This document shows, piece by piece, positions 1 to 10,480 of a stretch of 64,000 bases of DNA; position 1 is the stretch's first letter; each line of letters begins with the position of its first letter. Both the position numbers and the translations under genes were made by a program. Under the pieces are notes generated by a model. That model ran no database searches. It had not been told where the DNA came from and saw only the letters and a program-made list of their open reading frames with translations. Source of the stretch: Balaenoptera acutorostrata. Taxonomy: Eukaryota; Chordata; Mammalia; Artiodactyla; Balaenopteridae. The stretch is taken from NCBI RefSeq assembly GCF_949987535.1, contig NC_080078.1, positions 23,642,942 through 23,706,941 on the forward strand, given 5' to 3'.

Positions 1-1249
1 TCAGCTTTTTAGCTGCCAGAGCCCTGATTAAACTGACTTCAGTCAGAAAAGGGGATTTATCAACACTTGTAACTAGAAGGTTTGAGAGCTACTACCTTCA
101 GGTATAGCTGGATCCAGGTGCTAGTGTAATAGTCTCAATAATACAGGTATCCCTTGCTATCGAAACTTTACCCGAGTTCTCACTATCTGCACTCAGGATC
201 TGGATTAATTAGAATAAGCTTTTCAGATAAATGCCTCTCTTTCTGAACTCTTGCCACTTGCTATCTAAAGCTCAGGAACCAAATAGTTTGAGGTAATATG
301 ATGTCCATAGCTATCTGAGCTCAGGATACACAATTTAGGGATCAAATAGATTTAGATCGCAGGAGATGCCTGTGTGGCTTTCCCTAGCTCTGGGCTTTGT
401 ATTTTTCAATGCTGGTTTTAATGTCAGGTTCCTTCCCACCCCAACCCCGTGGTGAGATGGTCCCAGCATCTCCAGGCTTTCTTCATAGTAGGTAAGCCAC
501 CCGCAAAGGGAGAGCGGTGGCCCCTCCAAAACGGTTACAGGGAAAGTCCCAGCACTGCTCTCCCAGATCTCAATTGGGTCACACAAACCAGAAGCCCAGA
601 TCTGAAGCCAGTGGGCAGGGGCTGAGGGTATCAGTCCCACTGGAACTCCACTGTCTGAAACTGGGGGGCGGTGGTTTCTGAGAGGAATACCGGGGTCCTG
701 TTACCAGGAGGAAGGGAAGGGATGGTGGCCTGGTGAAGACAGCAGAGATGTGCTCTCTCCCCTGACAGGCTTCCTTGATTGGGGAGGGGAGGGAGGAGGT
801 GGGCTGAGCACTGGGACTCGGCAGGTGATGTGAGCGAGCAGAGCCATCCAGGGCTCCTCACAGGTGACACGGGGTACCAGGCAGAGCACACCCGAAGCGA
901 GGACGTGGCATTTGTCACTGCTGAAGGACTAGGGGAAAGTGGCCAACCTGAATCTTGCTGTCAGATGGTCCCGCAGGGGCTGAGGCCACTGAGAGAGGGT
1001 GGCCCGTGAGAGCATGGCCCATGCAGGCCCAGCAAGGATTCTGTGTGGGAGCTGAGACCTGTGAGGGGCTGGGGCTGTCTGTGCAGCAGTTGCAGAGGCC
1101 CTAGGAGGAGCAAAGAGGCTGGCGTGGCGGGAGCTGGGCCACCTGGGGTCCTGGCAGCCTGTAGAGGCCACAGGGGTCTGGATTTTCATGTAAATGAGAT
1201 GGGAGCCCCTGGAGGGTTTTCAGGAATGGGGTGGTGTGGTCCAGTTGAG

Positions 1250-1330
1250 GTGGTTTTATTATTTTTTAATTGAGATAGCGTTGACATATAACATGTAAAT
1301 TTAGGGTGTACCCGAGCTGCTGTATGGAAT
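1250..1330 (-). mobile_element. L1 3'-UTR-type fragment
   Basis: It reads ttaattgagatagcgttgacatataacatgtaaatttagggtgtac, matching the old L1 3'-end pattern that occurs upstream of antisense L1 ORF2 at 2.4 kb, so the element is on the - strand. Confidence 0.45.
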
Positions 1331-1619
1331 GGACCAGTGTTGGGGGCGGGGAAGCAGAGTTAGAGCCTGTCCTGGTTGTCCAGGCAGGAGAGAAGGTACC
1401 GACCAGAACTCCGGAGCTGGGGGGCTGGGGTGGGGTATGGAGGAGAGAACTGGGGGGATTCGGGTTTGCTGCAGGCCCCCAGCCCCACCTCTGCATTCCC
1501 TGGCCCTCGCCAGCCCCTCCTCCCCCACTGTCAGTGGGGGCCTTGGCCTTTCTCCTCTTGCTGGTTTGGTGTCACCCTGGGAAGTGAGGTGACGTCTGGC
1601 GGGAAAGGTTGTGCTGTAG

Positions 1620-1740
1620 GCCTGAGTCGGGAGACCTGAGTTAATGTCAGCCCTGTCCCTGAGCGGTGGGGTGACCTCACTTCACCTCTCTGAGCCTTAG
1701 TGCCTCCATCTGTCAAATAGGTCAGGACCACAGTCTTCAG
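1620..1740 (+). repeat. MIR SINE fragment
   Basis: The sequence has the MIR order: gacctgag, then acctcac-ttcacctctctgagcctta, then ccatctgtcaaata, diverged as expected for an ancient tRNA-derived SINE. Confidence 0.6.
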
Positions 1741-1918
1741 GACAGAATTGGGGAGAATCGTGGAAGAGAAGGATGGCAGGCGTTCTGTGGGCGATAGGGG
1801 TGGGCGTAGCGCTCCGGTCTTGAGTCTTTTCTGGACTCTGCTGTGATCTCATCCAGCTGGGCTGCCAGGGCAGAGGCCATCGTCCGCTGGAGCCTTACTC
1901 CTTCTGCCCTCTTTGCAG

Positions 1919-1987
1919 GAGCCCGACACGGACTTGGAGGTAGTGTTGGAAAAGAAGGGCAACATGGACGAGGCGCACATAGACCAG
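1919..1987 (+). CDS. KNOP1: KNOP1 coding exon (antepenultimate), 23 codons
   Basis: The acceptor is a pyrimidine-rich run ending CTTTGCAG and the donor is CAG/GTACGA. The exon reads EPDTDLEVVLEKKGNMDEAH then IDQ, an acidic and lysine-containing segment that is well conserved in KNOP1. It is exactly 69 nt with phase 0 at both ends, so skipping it would keep the frame. Confidence 0.94.
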
Positions 1988-2826
1988 GTACGACCGGTGC
2001 TCGTCCTCCCAGGCGTCTTCCCTTCCCAGACGCACATTCGCCTCCCGCCAGGCCACGAGATCCTGGTCCCAGAGGCGTCAGGGACTCCAAAGGCAATGAG
2101 GCCAGCCTCTGCCGCCCCTCCAGTGGCGGGGAGCCTGTGGCCTCCCCCACTTCATGCTGGGAGAGCTGTTCATTGCCTCGACTTTGGCTCAGGGGCTGTC
2201 CGGTCCTTCAGAATCCCAGGCTGAGGTTGTCCTCCTCATAACCACTGCAGGGGGAAAAGGGGACATGTCCCTGTGACCTGCAGCCAGGCAGTGGGCATGT
2301 GCTCTGCCCGGCCCACGCGTCACCACCTCCTGGCCTCCATTCAGGAGCATTTTTTTTTTTTTTTTTTTGCCTTTTGCAACTTTATTTAACTATAATTGAC
2401 ATTCAAGAATCTGCACATATTTAAGGTGTACAGTTCGATGAGTTTTGACAGGTATGCGTCCAGGAAACCAGCTAAACAATTAAGATGATGAACGTACCCA
2501 TCATTTCCGAAAGTTTCCTTGTGCCCCTTTGTATTCCATCCCTTCCTTTCCCATCCCCAGGTAACCACTACTACTCTCTGTCACTATGAATTAGCTTGCG
2601 TTTTCTAGAATTTGTATATAATTGGGATTATACAGTATGTGCTCTTTTTTAAACTGGCTTCTTTCACTTATAGCCTCATGATTCTGAGATTTATCTGTAT
2701 TGTTGCATGTATCAATCATTTGTTCCTTGTTATTGGCTGTCCAATGTTTCTAGCATTATCTTGATGTTAAAAACGTTTTAAATTCTCAATTGAATTGCCT
2801 AGGCACCTTTGTAAAAAATCAGTTGA

Positions 2827-2872
<46 letters not shown>

Positions 2873-5800
2873 TGTGGGACTATTTTTAGACTCTTTATTG
2901 AGTTTCATTGATCTGTATGTCTATCTTTACACTAATACTTCATTGTCTAGATTATTGTAACTATATAATGTCTTAAATTAGGCAGTATAAGTCTCTAGCA
3001 TTTGTTCTTTTTTAAGTTGCTTTGGCTATTTCAGGTCCTTTGCACTTCTGTATAAATTTTAAAATTAACTTGTTGGTTGCTACCAAAAAATGCCGCTGGG
3101 ATTTTGATTAGGATTGCCTTGAATCTGTAGACCAATGTGGGGAGAACTGACATCTTAACAGTGTGAAGGCTTCTGATCCGTACACGTGGCATCTCTGTCC
3201 ATTTATTTAGGTCTTTAGTTTCTCTCAGTATTGTTTTATAGTTTTCAGTGTACAGCTCTTGCACAACTTTTGTCAAATTTTCCTTAAGTATTTTATATTT
3301 TTGATGCTATTGTAAATACTATTTCAGTTCAATTTTTATTGTTGTATATAGAAATACAGTTGTTGTACAGGAGCGTTAGGAGAAGTTGTTCTGTTGTGGA
3401 CCAGCTTCTGCTTCTGTCATGCCCAGATCCTATGTGGGACCTGGACATTCTAGAATTGAGATTTTTTTTTTTTTTTAATTTTGTTCTCATAGAATTTTTT
3501 TTTTTAATTAATTAATTTATTTTTGGCTGTGTTGGGTCTTCGTTTCTGTGCGAGGGCTTTCTCCAGTTGCGGCGAGCGGGGGCCACTCTTCATTGCGGTG
3601 CGCGGGCCTCTCACTATCACGGCCTCTCTTGTTGTGGAGCACAGGCTCCAGACGCGCAGGCTCAGTAGCTGTGGCTCACGGGCTTGGTTGCTCCGCGGCA
3701 TGTGGGATCCTCCCAGACTAGGGCTCGAACCCGTGTCCTCTGCATTGGCAGGCAGACTCTCAACCACTGCGCCACCAGGGAAGCCCAAGAATTGAGATAT
3801 TTTTATGATCCTGGACCCCAAGGCCTATCAGGACAGCATAGTAACCACCTAGGTACAGCCTTGGGCCATTACTAATGAGGTTACCTTGGCAGTCACTAAC
3901 CTCTCGACCCCCAGGTAGGTAGCTGTGAAGACCAAATGAGGCCGTTTGGGAGGCGCTTAGCAGGGGCCTGCCTGAGACCTGTGCTTTGTAAGTGGCAGCC
4001 GGGGCCTGCCCGAGACCTGTGCTTTGTAAGTGGCAGCCGTTCACCTGCCTGCATCCTCACGCTGTGTCAGCAAGTAATTGCTGGACAGAAGCAACAGGGT
4101 GTGATGTGGGGACGGCCCGTGTCGTGGCCCTGCTGCTCCAGGAGAGAGAAACGGAGGAGTGCTTGCAAGTCAGCCGACTACAAGGAGGGGGGCCTACAGG
4201 ATGCTGCGAGGAAGTTCCTAATGCCTTTGGGGTGTTGGGGGCCTCTCTCCCGGGAGGGGAGAGGCTCAGTAGGAGGATGCTGACGGGGCCAGTCCAGGGC
4301 CTGGCACAGAGCGCAGGCCCCCCAGAACCAGGGGCTCCCCAGCCTCCTGCAGGTCTTCATCGTTTGGGGAGAGGGGGCCCGGGCTGCAGTGGCTGGTGGG
4401 GAGGATGGAGGTGGGGCCCTAACCCGGCCAGGCCCAGCCCCTGCCCTCGGCGCCTCTCCCACGTGTCCCGCCGCTCACACGGGCAAGGCCCACCAGCCAC
4501 CTCTTTGCTTCTTATGCATTTGTGCCTATTAAATACTTCACACTTTCAAAGAAAACTTCTGTTTTGGGTGACAGATGATCTCAATGTAAGTGAAGCTTTC
4601 TGCCCCAACTCTCCCTTTCTTTTTCTGGTAAAAAGGTCATTGTGTTAAAAGGAAAAATAGGGGGGGAAAAGCAACCTGAAGTCCTACCACCCAGCGGTCT
4701 CCAACTTTTTTGGCACCAGGGACCAGTTTCGTGACGGGGAGCAGCAGATGAAGCTTCACGGGCCGCTGCTCCCCTCCTCTCCCGCCCCTCCCCTCCCCTC
4801 CCCTCCCCGCCGCTCCCCTCCCCTCCCCTCCCCGCCGCTCCCCTCCCCTCCCCGCCGCTCCCCTCCCCTCCCCTCCCCGCCGCTCCCCTCCCCTCCCGCC
4901 GCTCCGCTCCCCTCCCCTCCAGCGGACCGGGTGTTGGGGACCCCTGCTACCACCTACTAATAATCACTGTTAACCCTTCGTTGTTACATTCTTCTAGATT
5001 TTTCCTTTGTAACTGTGTATGTGTGATTTTAAAGCAGCGTACAGTTACGCTCTGTATACTGTTCTTTTCACTTTTATCATTTAGCTGGTGAGCTGCTTTC
5101 CGCTTCAGTGAGTGCACATCCACATTGTTCCCTGTCAGCAGCATGACTCTGACATAGGAATATACCACCATTTTCTCTCATCCCTACTGCTGCCCTTTGG
5201 ATTTGTTTTATGCAGTTTCTTTTTTTTTTTTTATGGCTGCGTTGGGTCTTCGTTGCTGTGCACGGACTTTCTCCAGTTGCGGCATTGTGGCGCGCGGGCT
5301 TCTCATTGCGGTGGCTTCTCTTGTTGCGGAGCACGGGCTCCAGGCGCGCAGGCTTCAGTAGTTGTGGCTCGCGGGCTCTAGAGCACAGGCTCAGTAGTTG
5401 TGGCGCACGGGCTTAGTTGCTCCGCAGCATGTGGGATCTTCCTGGACCAGGGCATGAACCTGCGTCCCCTGCATTGGCAGGCGGATTCTTAACCACTGCG
5501 CCACCAGGGAAGTCCTGTTTTATGTAGTTTTGAACTATATAAATGGTCACCTCATTTCAGCCTGTGGTAGATTAGAAGAGAAGAGGAGGGGCCACAAACT
5601 GGGGGAAGCTAAAGTCACACCTGAACCCTTGGGCCCTAGAAGCTTCTGTATCAAACCGCAGGGTCATTGGTACGCTGACTGTGGCCTTGAGCCTCTCTGG
5701 TAACAGTGTGTGAGGTGTCCCTGCTGTGTGCCGGGGACTCTTCGTCTTACGTTCTGTGCCGCAGTTCATCGTGGGGCTGGGGGCTTTCTTACACCAACCA

Positions 5801-8800
5801 GCAACTCCCCGACACCACGCCGTGTCCTGCAGTTCAACTCGGTCTGACGCGGTCTATCTGGAGATACCGTCAGACCGCTCAGGTGGAGGGCTCAGTCCCA
5901 CCAGACTGCTCCCCACCCCTGTCCCTGTTCAGGCGCCGGTCTTAAGCCAGCTTGTCACCTGTGCTTCTGACCAACCAGCTATAGATCAGAGCTGCCAAAG
6001 ACCTCCTCCTCAGGTTCAATTAATTTGCTAGAGTGGCTCACAGAACTCGGAGAAACATTTTACTCGCCAGATTACTGGTTTATTATGAAAGGCTATAACT
6101 CAGGGACAGCCAGATGGAAGAGACGCACGGGGCAGGGTGTGTGGGAAAGGGCGTGGACCTTCCACGCCCTCTCCGAGAGCTCCACTCCCCAAATCTCCAG
6201 CGTTCACCAACCCACAAGCTCTCCGAACCCTGACCTTTTGGGTTTTTGTGGAGCCCTCATCACAGAGGCACAGTTGATTAAATCATTGGCCATTTGGTGG
6301 CTGAGCTCGATCTCCTGCTCCACTCCCCTCCGCAGAGGTCAGGACTGAAAGTTCCAACCCTCTCATCAGTGGTTGGTTCTCTTGGCAACCAGCCCCTGTC
6401 CTCAGGTGCTTACAAAAGTCACCCAATTAACATAACAAAGGACACTTTCGATTGTTCCCATCACTTAGGAAATTCCTAGCATTTTTGGAACTCTGCCAGG
6501 GATGGGGAGGAGTTTATATATATATATTTCTTGTCATATATTTCTTACTATAAACCGCAGTATCACAGTTCTCTGTCTCCCATTTATCCTCCAAGGTAGC
6601 TGATATTTCCATCTGTTTGCAGATAAATAGACCACGGTACAGAAAGATTAATTGACTTACGCAAGACCACACAACTAGGTAATGGCAGTGGTAGGATTCA
6701 AACTAGCCTATGCCTGACTCCAGAGCCTGTGTTCTTTCTAGAAGACGATGCTGTCAGCAAGAAAGTTAACTACAATAGCCTCTGTACAGGCAGGGCTTTG
6801 GGCGTGTGTTCTGAGAAAATTTCCACCCCAAATGGCTCTTACAAACAGAAAAGGTTCTAATGCTAAAGGTGGATAAACTTCAGTGTCTAGGAAGGGTCAT
6901 TCTTTTATTTATTTATTTGGCCGCACCACTCAGCTCATGGGATCTTAGTTCCTTGACCAGGGATTGAACCACTCGGGCCCTGGCAGTGAGAGTGCCGAGT
7001 CCTAACCAGTGGGCCGCCAGGGCATTCCCCTGGAAGATTCATTCTTAAGGAATGGAAAAGAAGGGTGAATGAGGCTTGCACGTTTTAGGCCAAGGGATTG
7101 CCCCTCACGTGATGAGAGGGTATTTTTGACAAATGCCTCCCCCCCCCCCCCCCCCCCGGTCTGCAGCAGAACAAAGCTGCCCATCCCCCTCCAGTCCCCC
7201 CACCCCACCTCATCTCTGTCCTGGGTTTGAAGCTCGAAACTGGCTGTCTCATTGCCCTCTTTCCTTTTCCTTGCTCAGGTGAGGCGAAAGGCCTTGCAAG
7301 AAGAGATCGATCGTGAGTCGGGCAGGACGGAAGCTTCTGACACCAGGAAGCAGCCGGTAAGTTTCACGCTGGGCTCCGCGAGGGGTGCTCTGGCATCCCG
7401 CCTCCTCCTCACCTTGCAGGGACGGGAGACCAAGTCCATCTGGCCCAGAAGCAGCCCTCACCTGCTAGCCGGCTCCCTGCTCCACAGAGCTCGTCCTGAG
7501 CTACTTTCCTTTCTTGGGAAAGGGGTGCTTGCCTCCCTCCTGGAGAGCTGGCCACTTGAGCTAAGCAGCCTGGACCTTTGTCTCTGGCTCTGGACGGGCA
7601 AGGTGTCCCGGTCATCAGTCGCTGGGGGCACGTGATGGCGAGCTCTTTCCAGCAGTGGGTGGTGCCCTCAGAAAGCTGCTGGGGCAGGGGTGGAGGCAGA
7701 GGTGGCAGGCCTCTGGTCCAGTTGGAATGGGAAACTTCCAAACCAGACCCAAGGAGATGGCACGGGAGAGTGTATGGCATGGGGACCGCAAGGTCAGGCT
7801 GAACAGAGGGACGGGAGGGTGCGGCAGGCAGGGCGGTGGGAACTGCTGGAGGGCGTTTATGTGGGGCAGCGGGGACTGGGGTAGAAGAGAGGGCAGGGGG
7901 GAGAGAAGAGGACTTGTTAATAGACGTGGATTTGGGAGAGGGGGACAGAGGATCCAGATGACGGAAGGACTTGCTTCCTTGTAATACTGTCTTAAGCTTT
8001 CCTAGCGTAGCACCGAAAAGAACAGCTGCTTTGGATCAAAAGGCCTGAGATCAGTTCCTGGCTCTGCCACCTTCTATAGTTATGAGACTTTAGCAAGTAA
8101 CTTCCCTTCTTTGAGCTTCAGTTTCCACACCTGTAAAATGGGACTCATGCTCTGGCCCAGAGGGGTATGGAATGGGGCTTTGTTATGTCATTCCTCTAGT
8201 GTCTCCTTTCTCTCCATCCTCTTGAACTGGGCAGAGCTGATAAGATTCCATGATTGAGTGAGGAAGGCCAGAAACAAGGCAGCAGCATCCAGAGCAGTGG
8301 CCCAGAGGCTATACCTGGAGGGACCTGACAGCAGGAGGGTGGTCCAGGGGCATAGGGGCTGGGATCTTCTGGGGATGCTTTAGGTGGCCCTGCCTCCTGG
8401 GACCTGGGACCACTTGACTGCTGAGGCACATGGTGGGGATTTGAGACCCGGTCCCCTCTCAGTGGGTCGGTAGCCCTGTGAGAGCAGGCCCACAGGACTG
8501 GTCAGCCTCTGGCAGCTCTCTCCTCAGACCCAGTGCGGGGCTGTCAGAGGTGGCCTCTCCTTCTAGAAAGTGAAGGCTTGGGAAGCAGTTGTTATGCCTG
8601 TATTGGGGGCACTGTGAAGCTCGGAGAGCTTGTCACCGGTTCACTCAGGGCAGCTAGCTGTAGCAATGACTGGTTCTTACTGTTCTCCCAAAGCCAACCT
8701 AGAAATAAGTGCTAGGCTGGCATTTGGCTCACAGGCGGAGAGTTCCCAGGCAGCACAGAGGTCAGCAATCCTGGTGGGGTGGGGTGGGTAGATGACCAGT

Positions 8801-10013
8801 TTTCGAGGACTTAAAGCGAACCAGGCGTCATGCTCTGAGTTGTTGGTGTAAAACCTGATTCGAGCCTCAGTGAAGCCCCGTCGGGGGCTGTTATGCCCCC
8901 GTTTTATAGATGAGGACACTGAGGCTCAGGGGTTAAGTTACTTGACCAGGGTGACGCAGGCGGGGCTCAATCCTAAGTCTTCGAAGTCACAGTCTTCATG
9001 GAGAGCTGGGTCTCTGGCCTCAGCCACAGACATGGGAGGGAAGGGAGTCTTCTCTTGGGCCACTGCTCTGAGGGGCTCTCTTGCATTTTCTCAGACATGG
9101 GTGATTCATGCACGGGTTGTAGAGTGCTCTGGACAGGAATCGGGACCCCTGAGTTCCTGGGCCGGCTCAGCCTCTGACTCGTGTGACCCTTCACCTCCCG
9201 GGGCTTCCACTCCTTTCCTGCTGTGAAGTGCAGTGCTTCTGCGAAGGGAAAGGCATTTCAGACTCCCACTTGCCCTCTCCACCTTCCAAAGGACAGAAAC
9301 CTTAGGCTGATGGATGAGTAGCCAGCTGGTGAGGTGTGTCGTACTGTCTGCCGTGAATTGGGGGAGAAGGAGTAAGGCAGACGAGCAACTCAGTGTGAAA
9401 GGTGGGCTCTGGTGTGGGCCAGACCCGAGATGGAGTTCAGCAGGGTTACCAAGTAGGCTGTGCCCCCAGTCCAGCTGCAAACCTCCATTTCCTCATCAGG
9501 AGAGTGGGAACCAACAGTGTTCCTCACAGGGCTCTGGTTGGAGTTAAGATAATCTGCTGCTGTGCTTGCGAGCACTGTGCCTGGTGCGCAGTAAGCCTTT
9601 GATCACCTGGATCCTCCCCGGCAAGGCCGGGGGCTGGGGGCTGGGGAAAGGAAGATGCTTTGGAAGCCAGGGAAGTAACCACCTGTTTTCTCTTACCACA
9701 GGGAACTCAGTTTGGCCAATGGGATACTGCTGGCTTTGAAAATGAGGAAAAGAAACTGAAATTTCTCAAACTCATGGGTGGCTTTAAAAATCTGTCCCCT
9801 TCATTCAGTCACCCCCCTACCATGGTTGGCAGGCCCAACATGGCCCTCAGCAAGAAGGTGGCCGACACCCTGCAGCAGAATCTGCAGCACGACTACGACC
9901 GGGCCATGAGCTGGAAGTACAACCGCAGGGCCGGCCTCGGCTTCTCCACGGCTCCGGACAAAATCTTTTATATTGACAGGAACGCATCCAAGTCAATCAA
10001 GTTTGAAGATTAA
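1919..10013 (+). CDS. KNOP1: KNOP1, lysine-rich nucleolar protein 1, 3' part (last three coding exons)
   Basis: The coding sequence is joined from 1919-1987, 7279-7356 and 9702-10013, giving 152 codons plus a TAA stop. Each junction is GT-AG and all three exons break between codons, so the frame is continuous. The product matches the C-terminal third of mammalian KNOP1 as I remember it, including GTQFGQWDTAGFENEEKKLK, MGGFKNLSPSF and the ending KIFYIDRNASKS. KNOP1 (TSG118, C16orf88; about 460 residues in human) is a nucleolar, chromatin-associated protein of poorly defined biochemical role, reported to bind ZNF106. The characteristic lysine-rich repeats are in a long upstream exon that is not in this window. 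What is present is the conserved tail, a SMAP-like domain region. It converges on VPS35L, as in human 16p12.3. No frameshift or premature stop is seen. Confidence 0.95.
2350..3410 (-). mobile_element. L1 LINE fragment, 3' UTR and end of ORF2
   Basis: On the - strand, 3031-3276 translates to the typical C-terminal ORF2 passage: an LNKW segment, then VKMSVLPTLVYRFKAILIKI and PAAFF. The AT-rich 3'-UTR-like part lies at lower coordinates (2390-2760), as expected for this orientation. It opens after a 16-nt or longer T run, the copied poly-A tail. A (GT)21 run interrupts it. There are many lesions and it is not functional. Confidence 0.8.
2829..2870. repeat. (GT)21 microsatellite
   Basis: An uninterrupted GT dinucleotide run of 21 units inside the antisense L1 fragment, in a KNOP1 intron. 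It is long enough to be length-polymorphic. Confidence 0.97.
3463..3787 (-). mobile_element. CHR-1 type SINE, full length
   Basis: The - strand reads from gggcttccctggtggcgcag at the right end through the tRNA-derived head to an A-rich tail at the left (T-rich here). It is flanked by an 11-bp target-site duplication, AGAATTGAGAT, at 3452-3462 and 3788-3798. CHR SINEs belong to the whale/hippo/ruminant lineage. Confidence 0.93.
3963..4038. repeat. Two-copy tandem duplication of a 38-bp unit
   Basis: Units at 3963-4000 and 4001-4038 both start ggggcctgcc and end agtggcagcc and differ at one position. This looks like a recent local duplication; it has no coding meaning that I can see. Confidence 0.95.
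4692..4946. mobile_element. Non-autonomous hAT DNA transposon with 8-bp TSD
   Basis: The ends are inverted repeats: CAGCGGTCTCCAAC at the left and the complement of CAGGGGTCCCCAAC at the right (12 of 14 match). A perfect 8-bp target duplication CTACCACC flanks it at 4684-4691 and 4947-4954, the size made by hAT transposases. The middle is replaced or expanded by a C-rich minisatellite. The flanks join into one older repeat, so the hAT is the younger insertion. It encodes no transposase. Confidence 0.9.
4776..4920. repeat. C-rich minisatellite, CTCCCCTCCCCTCCCCGCCG-like units
   Basis: About seven variable units of 15-20 bp built from CCCCT and CCCCGCCGCT. The - strand (the template strand for KNOP1) therefore carries many runs of four G, a strong G-quadruplex pattern. 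The open frames on both strands are low-complexity artefacts. Confidence 0.9.
5219..5516 (-). mobile_element. CHR-1 type SINE, full length
   Basis: Read on the - strand, it runs from acttccctggtggcgcagtg to a poly-A tail (T run at 5220-5233). The target duplication is GTTTTATGCAGTTT (5205-5218) and GTTTTATGTAGTTT (5517-5530), with one mismatch. Confidence 0.93.
5720..6566 (-). mobile_element. ERVL solo LTR, MLT2-like (left boundary approximate)
   Basis: The - strand starts TGTGATACTGCGGTTTATAG at 6566, the typical opening of MLT2-class ERVL LTRs. The interior (gaaagttccaaccctc, ttaaatcattggccattt) also fits. No internal viral genes are present, so it is a non-coding solo LTR relic. The lower boundary is uncertain. 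Confidence 0.65.
6580..6755 (-). repeat. MIR SINE fragment
   Basis: Reverse-complement MIR order: tttgcagataaatagacc, cacacaactaggtaatggca, actccagagcctgtgttct. Confidence 0.65.
6905..7032 (-). mobile_element. Short CHR-2 type SINE
   Basis: It contains tggccgcaccactcagctca, gggatcttagttccttgacc and gtgggccgccagggcattcc, the short tRNA-Glu-derived CHR form in reverse. The target duplication is GAAGGGTCATTCTT (6891-6904) and GAAGATTCATTCTT (7033-7046). Confidence 0.88.
7139..7157. repeat. 19-nt poly-C tract
   Basis: An uninterrupted run of 19 C about 120 nt before the KNOP1 acceptor at 7278. Such a tract is prone to replication slippage and to length miscalls in sequencing. Confidence 0.97.
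7279..7356 (+). CDS. KNOP1: KNOP1 coding exon (penultimate), 26 codons
   Basis: The acceptor is CTTGCTCAG and the donor is CCG/GTAAGT. It encodes VRRKALQEEIDRESGRTEAS followed by DTRKQP, a charged, probably helical segment that continues directly from IDQ in the previous exon. Length is 78 nt, phase 0 to phase 0. A 19-nt C run sits about 120 nt upstream of the acceptor. Confidence 0.94.
8010..8140 (+). repeat. MIR SINE fragment
   Basis: Typical MIR core: tcctggctctgccaccttct, then acttcccttctttgagcttc, then acacctgtaaaatgggactc. Confidence 0.75.
8850..8990 (-). repeat. MIR SINE fragment
   Basis: Reverse MIR: cgttttatagatgaggacac, tgaggctcaggggttaagtt, acttgaccagggtgacgcag. Confidence 0.7.
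9470..9600 (+). repeat. MIR SINE fragment, 3' half
   Basis: It reads ccatttcctcatcaggagag, cctcacagggctctggttgg, gtgcctggtgcgcagtaagc, the 3' half of MIR. Confidence 0.65.
9702..10013 (+). CDS. KNOP1: KNOP1 last coding exon, 103 codons plus TAA stop
   Basis: The acceptor is CTCTTACCACAG. The exon opens GTQFGQWDTAGF and ends SIKFED-stop. This is the best conserved part of the protein: an FGQW/AGFENE block, an MGGFKNLSP block, then QQNLQHDYDRAMSWKYNR and GLGFSTAP. The open frame extends upstream of the acceptor to 9660, but that extra piece is intron. The codons are GC-rich with no lesion. The 3' UTR follows directly. Confidence 0.96.
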   Translation, partial: GTQFGQWDTAGFENEEKKLKFLKLMGGFKNLSPSFSHPPTMVGRPNMALSKKVADTLQQNLQHDYDRAMSWKYNRRAGLGFSTAPDKIFYIDRNASKSIKFED

Positions 10014-10239
10014 ACTCTCCTGTCTTGTCCCCCAAAACGGCCAACATTGCTTTTATTGTTCCGTTACACAGATGAAAGCCATAGGACAGTTGTCTCGAAT
10101 CGAACTCCCGCAGAGATAAAGGACAACTGTGTTGATGTGCTTGGACAAACTGGGGTGAGGGCAGCTCGTTTCAGGAACCAGGAGAACATGTGAGTGGCTG
10201 AAACCTACTGTTTTCTGTGTGAAGCTTCCGTCCCTGTTG

Positions 10240-10480
10240 AAGACAGTGAGTATCAATAGCTCACACTTGTCTAGTGCTTACTATGTGCCAGGCACATACG
10301 TGTCTCCCTTGCATTAATGTATTTAATCTTCATGATTCTGAAACAGGTGCTATTATTATCCCCATCTTACAGATGAGGAAACTGAAGTTCAGAGATGAAG
10401 TAATAACATTGCCTGGGGCCACCCAACCAGTAAATGCCAAGTGTACTTCTGTGCCCCAAGACCGATGTCACTGTTCACCG
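10240..10480 (-). repeat. MIR SINE, nearly complete, in the KNOP1 3' UTR region
   Basis: Reverse MIR: tgcttactatgtgccaggca, tattattatccccatcttac, agatgaggaaactgaagttc. It begins 230 nt after the KNOP1 stop and probably lies within its 3' UTR. Confidence 0.8.

Larger units (their letters stand above)
1..1918. other. KNOP1 intron (partial), mostly old repeats
   Basis: No exon is visible upstream of 1919. A MIR-type fossil lies at about 1620-1740 and a short L1 3'-UTR-like piece at about 1250-1330. The text at about 1000-1250 resembles a common old mammalian interspersed repeat that I cannot name. Open frames here are short and carry no protein family signal. Confidence 0.7.
7357..9701. other. 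KNOP1 last intron
   Basis: It holds MIR fossils at about 8010-8140 (+), 8850-8990 (-) and 9470-9600 (+). The rest is GC-rich and, to my reading, unique; no exon candidate with paired splice sites stands out. Confidence 0.6.

Noticed and set aside
3500..3800. tRNA gene, suggested by the tRNA-like promoter boxes
   Set aside because: The boxes belong to the tRNA-derived head of a CHR SINE with clear target duplications; the same holds for the other CHR copies.
3992..4648. A 218-codon open frame on the + strand in a KNOP1 intron
   Set aside because: It starts inside the 38-bp tandem duplication, has no domain and lacks credible splice signals joining it to KNOP1 exons.
4748..4960. Open frames of proline/serine-rich and glycine-rich proteins on both strands
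   Set aside because: They are translations of the C-rich minisatellite inside the hAT element; no conserved domain and no splice context.
5720..6566. A complete endogenous retrovirus
   Set aside because: Only LTR sequence is present, with no internal gene or second LTR nearby.
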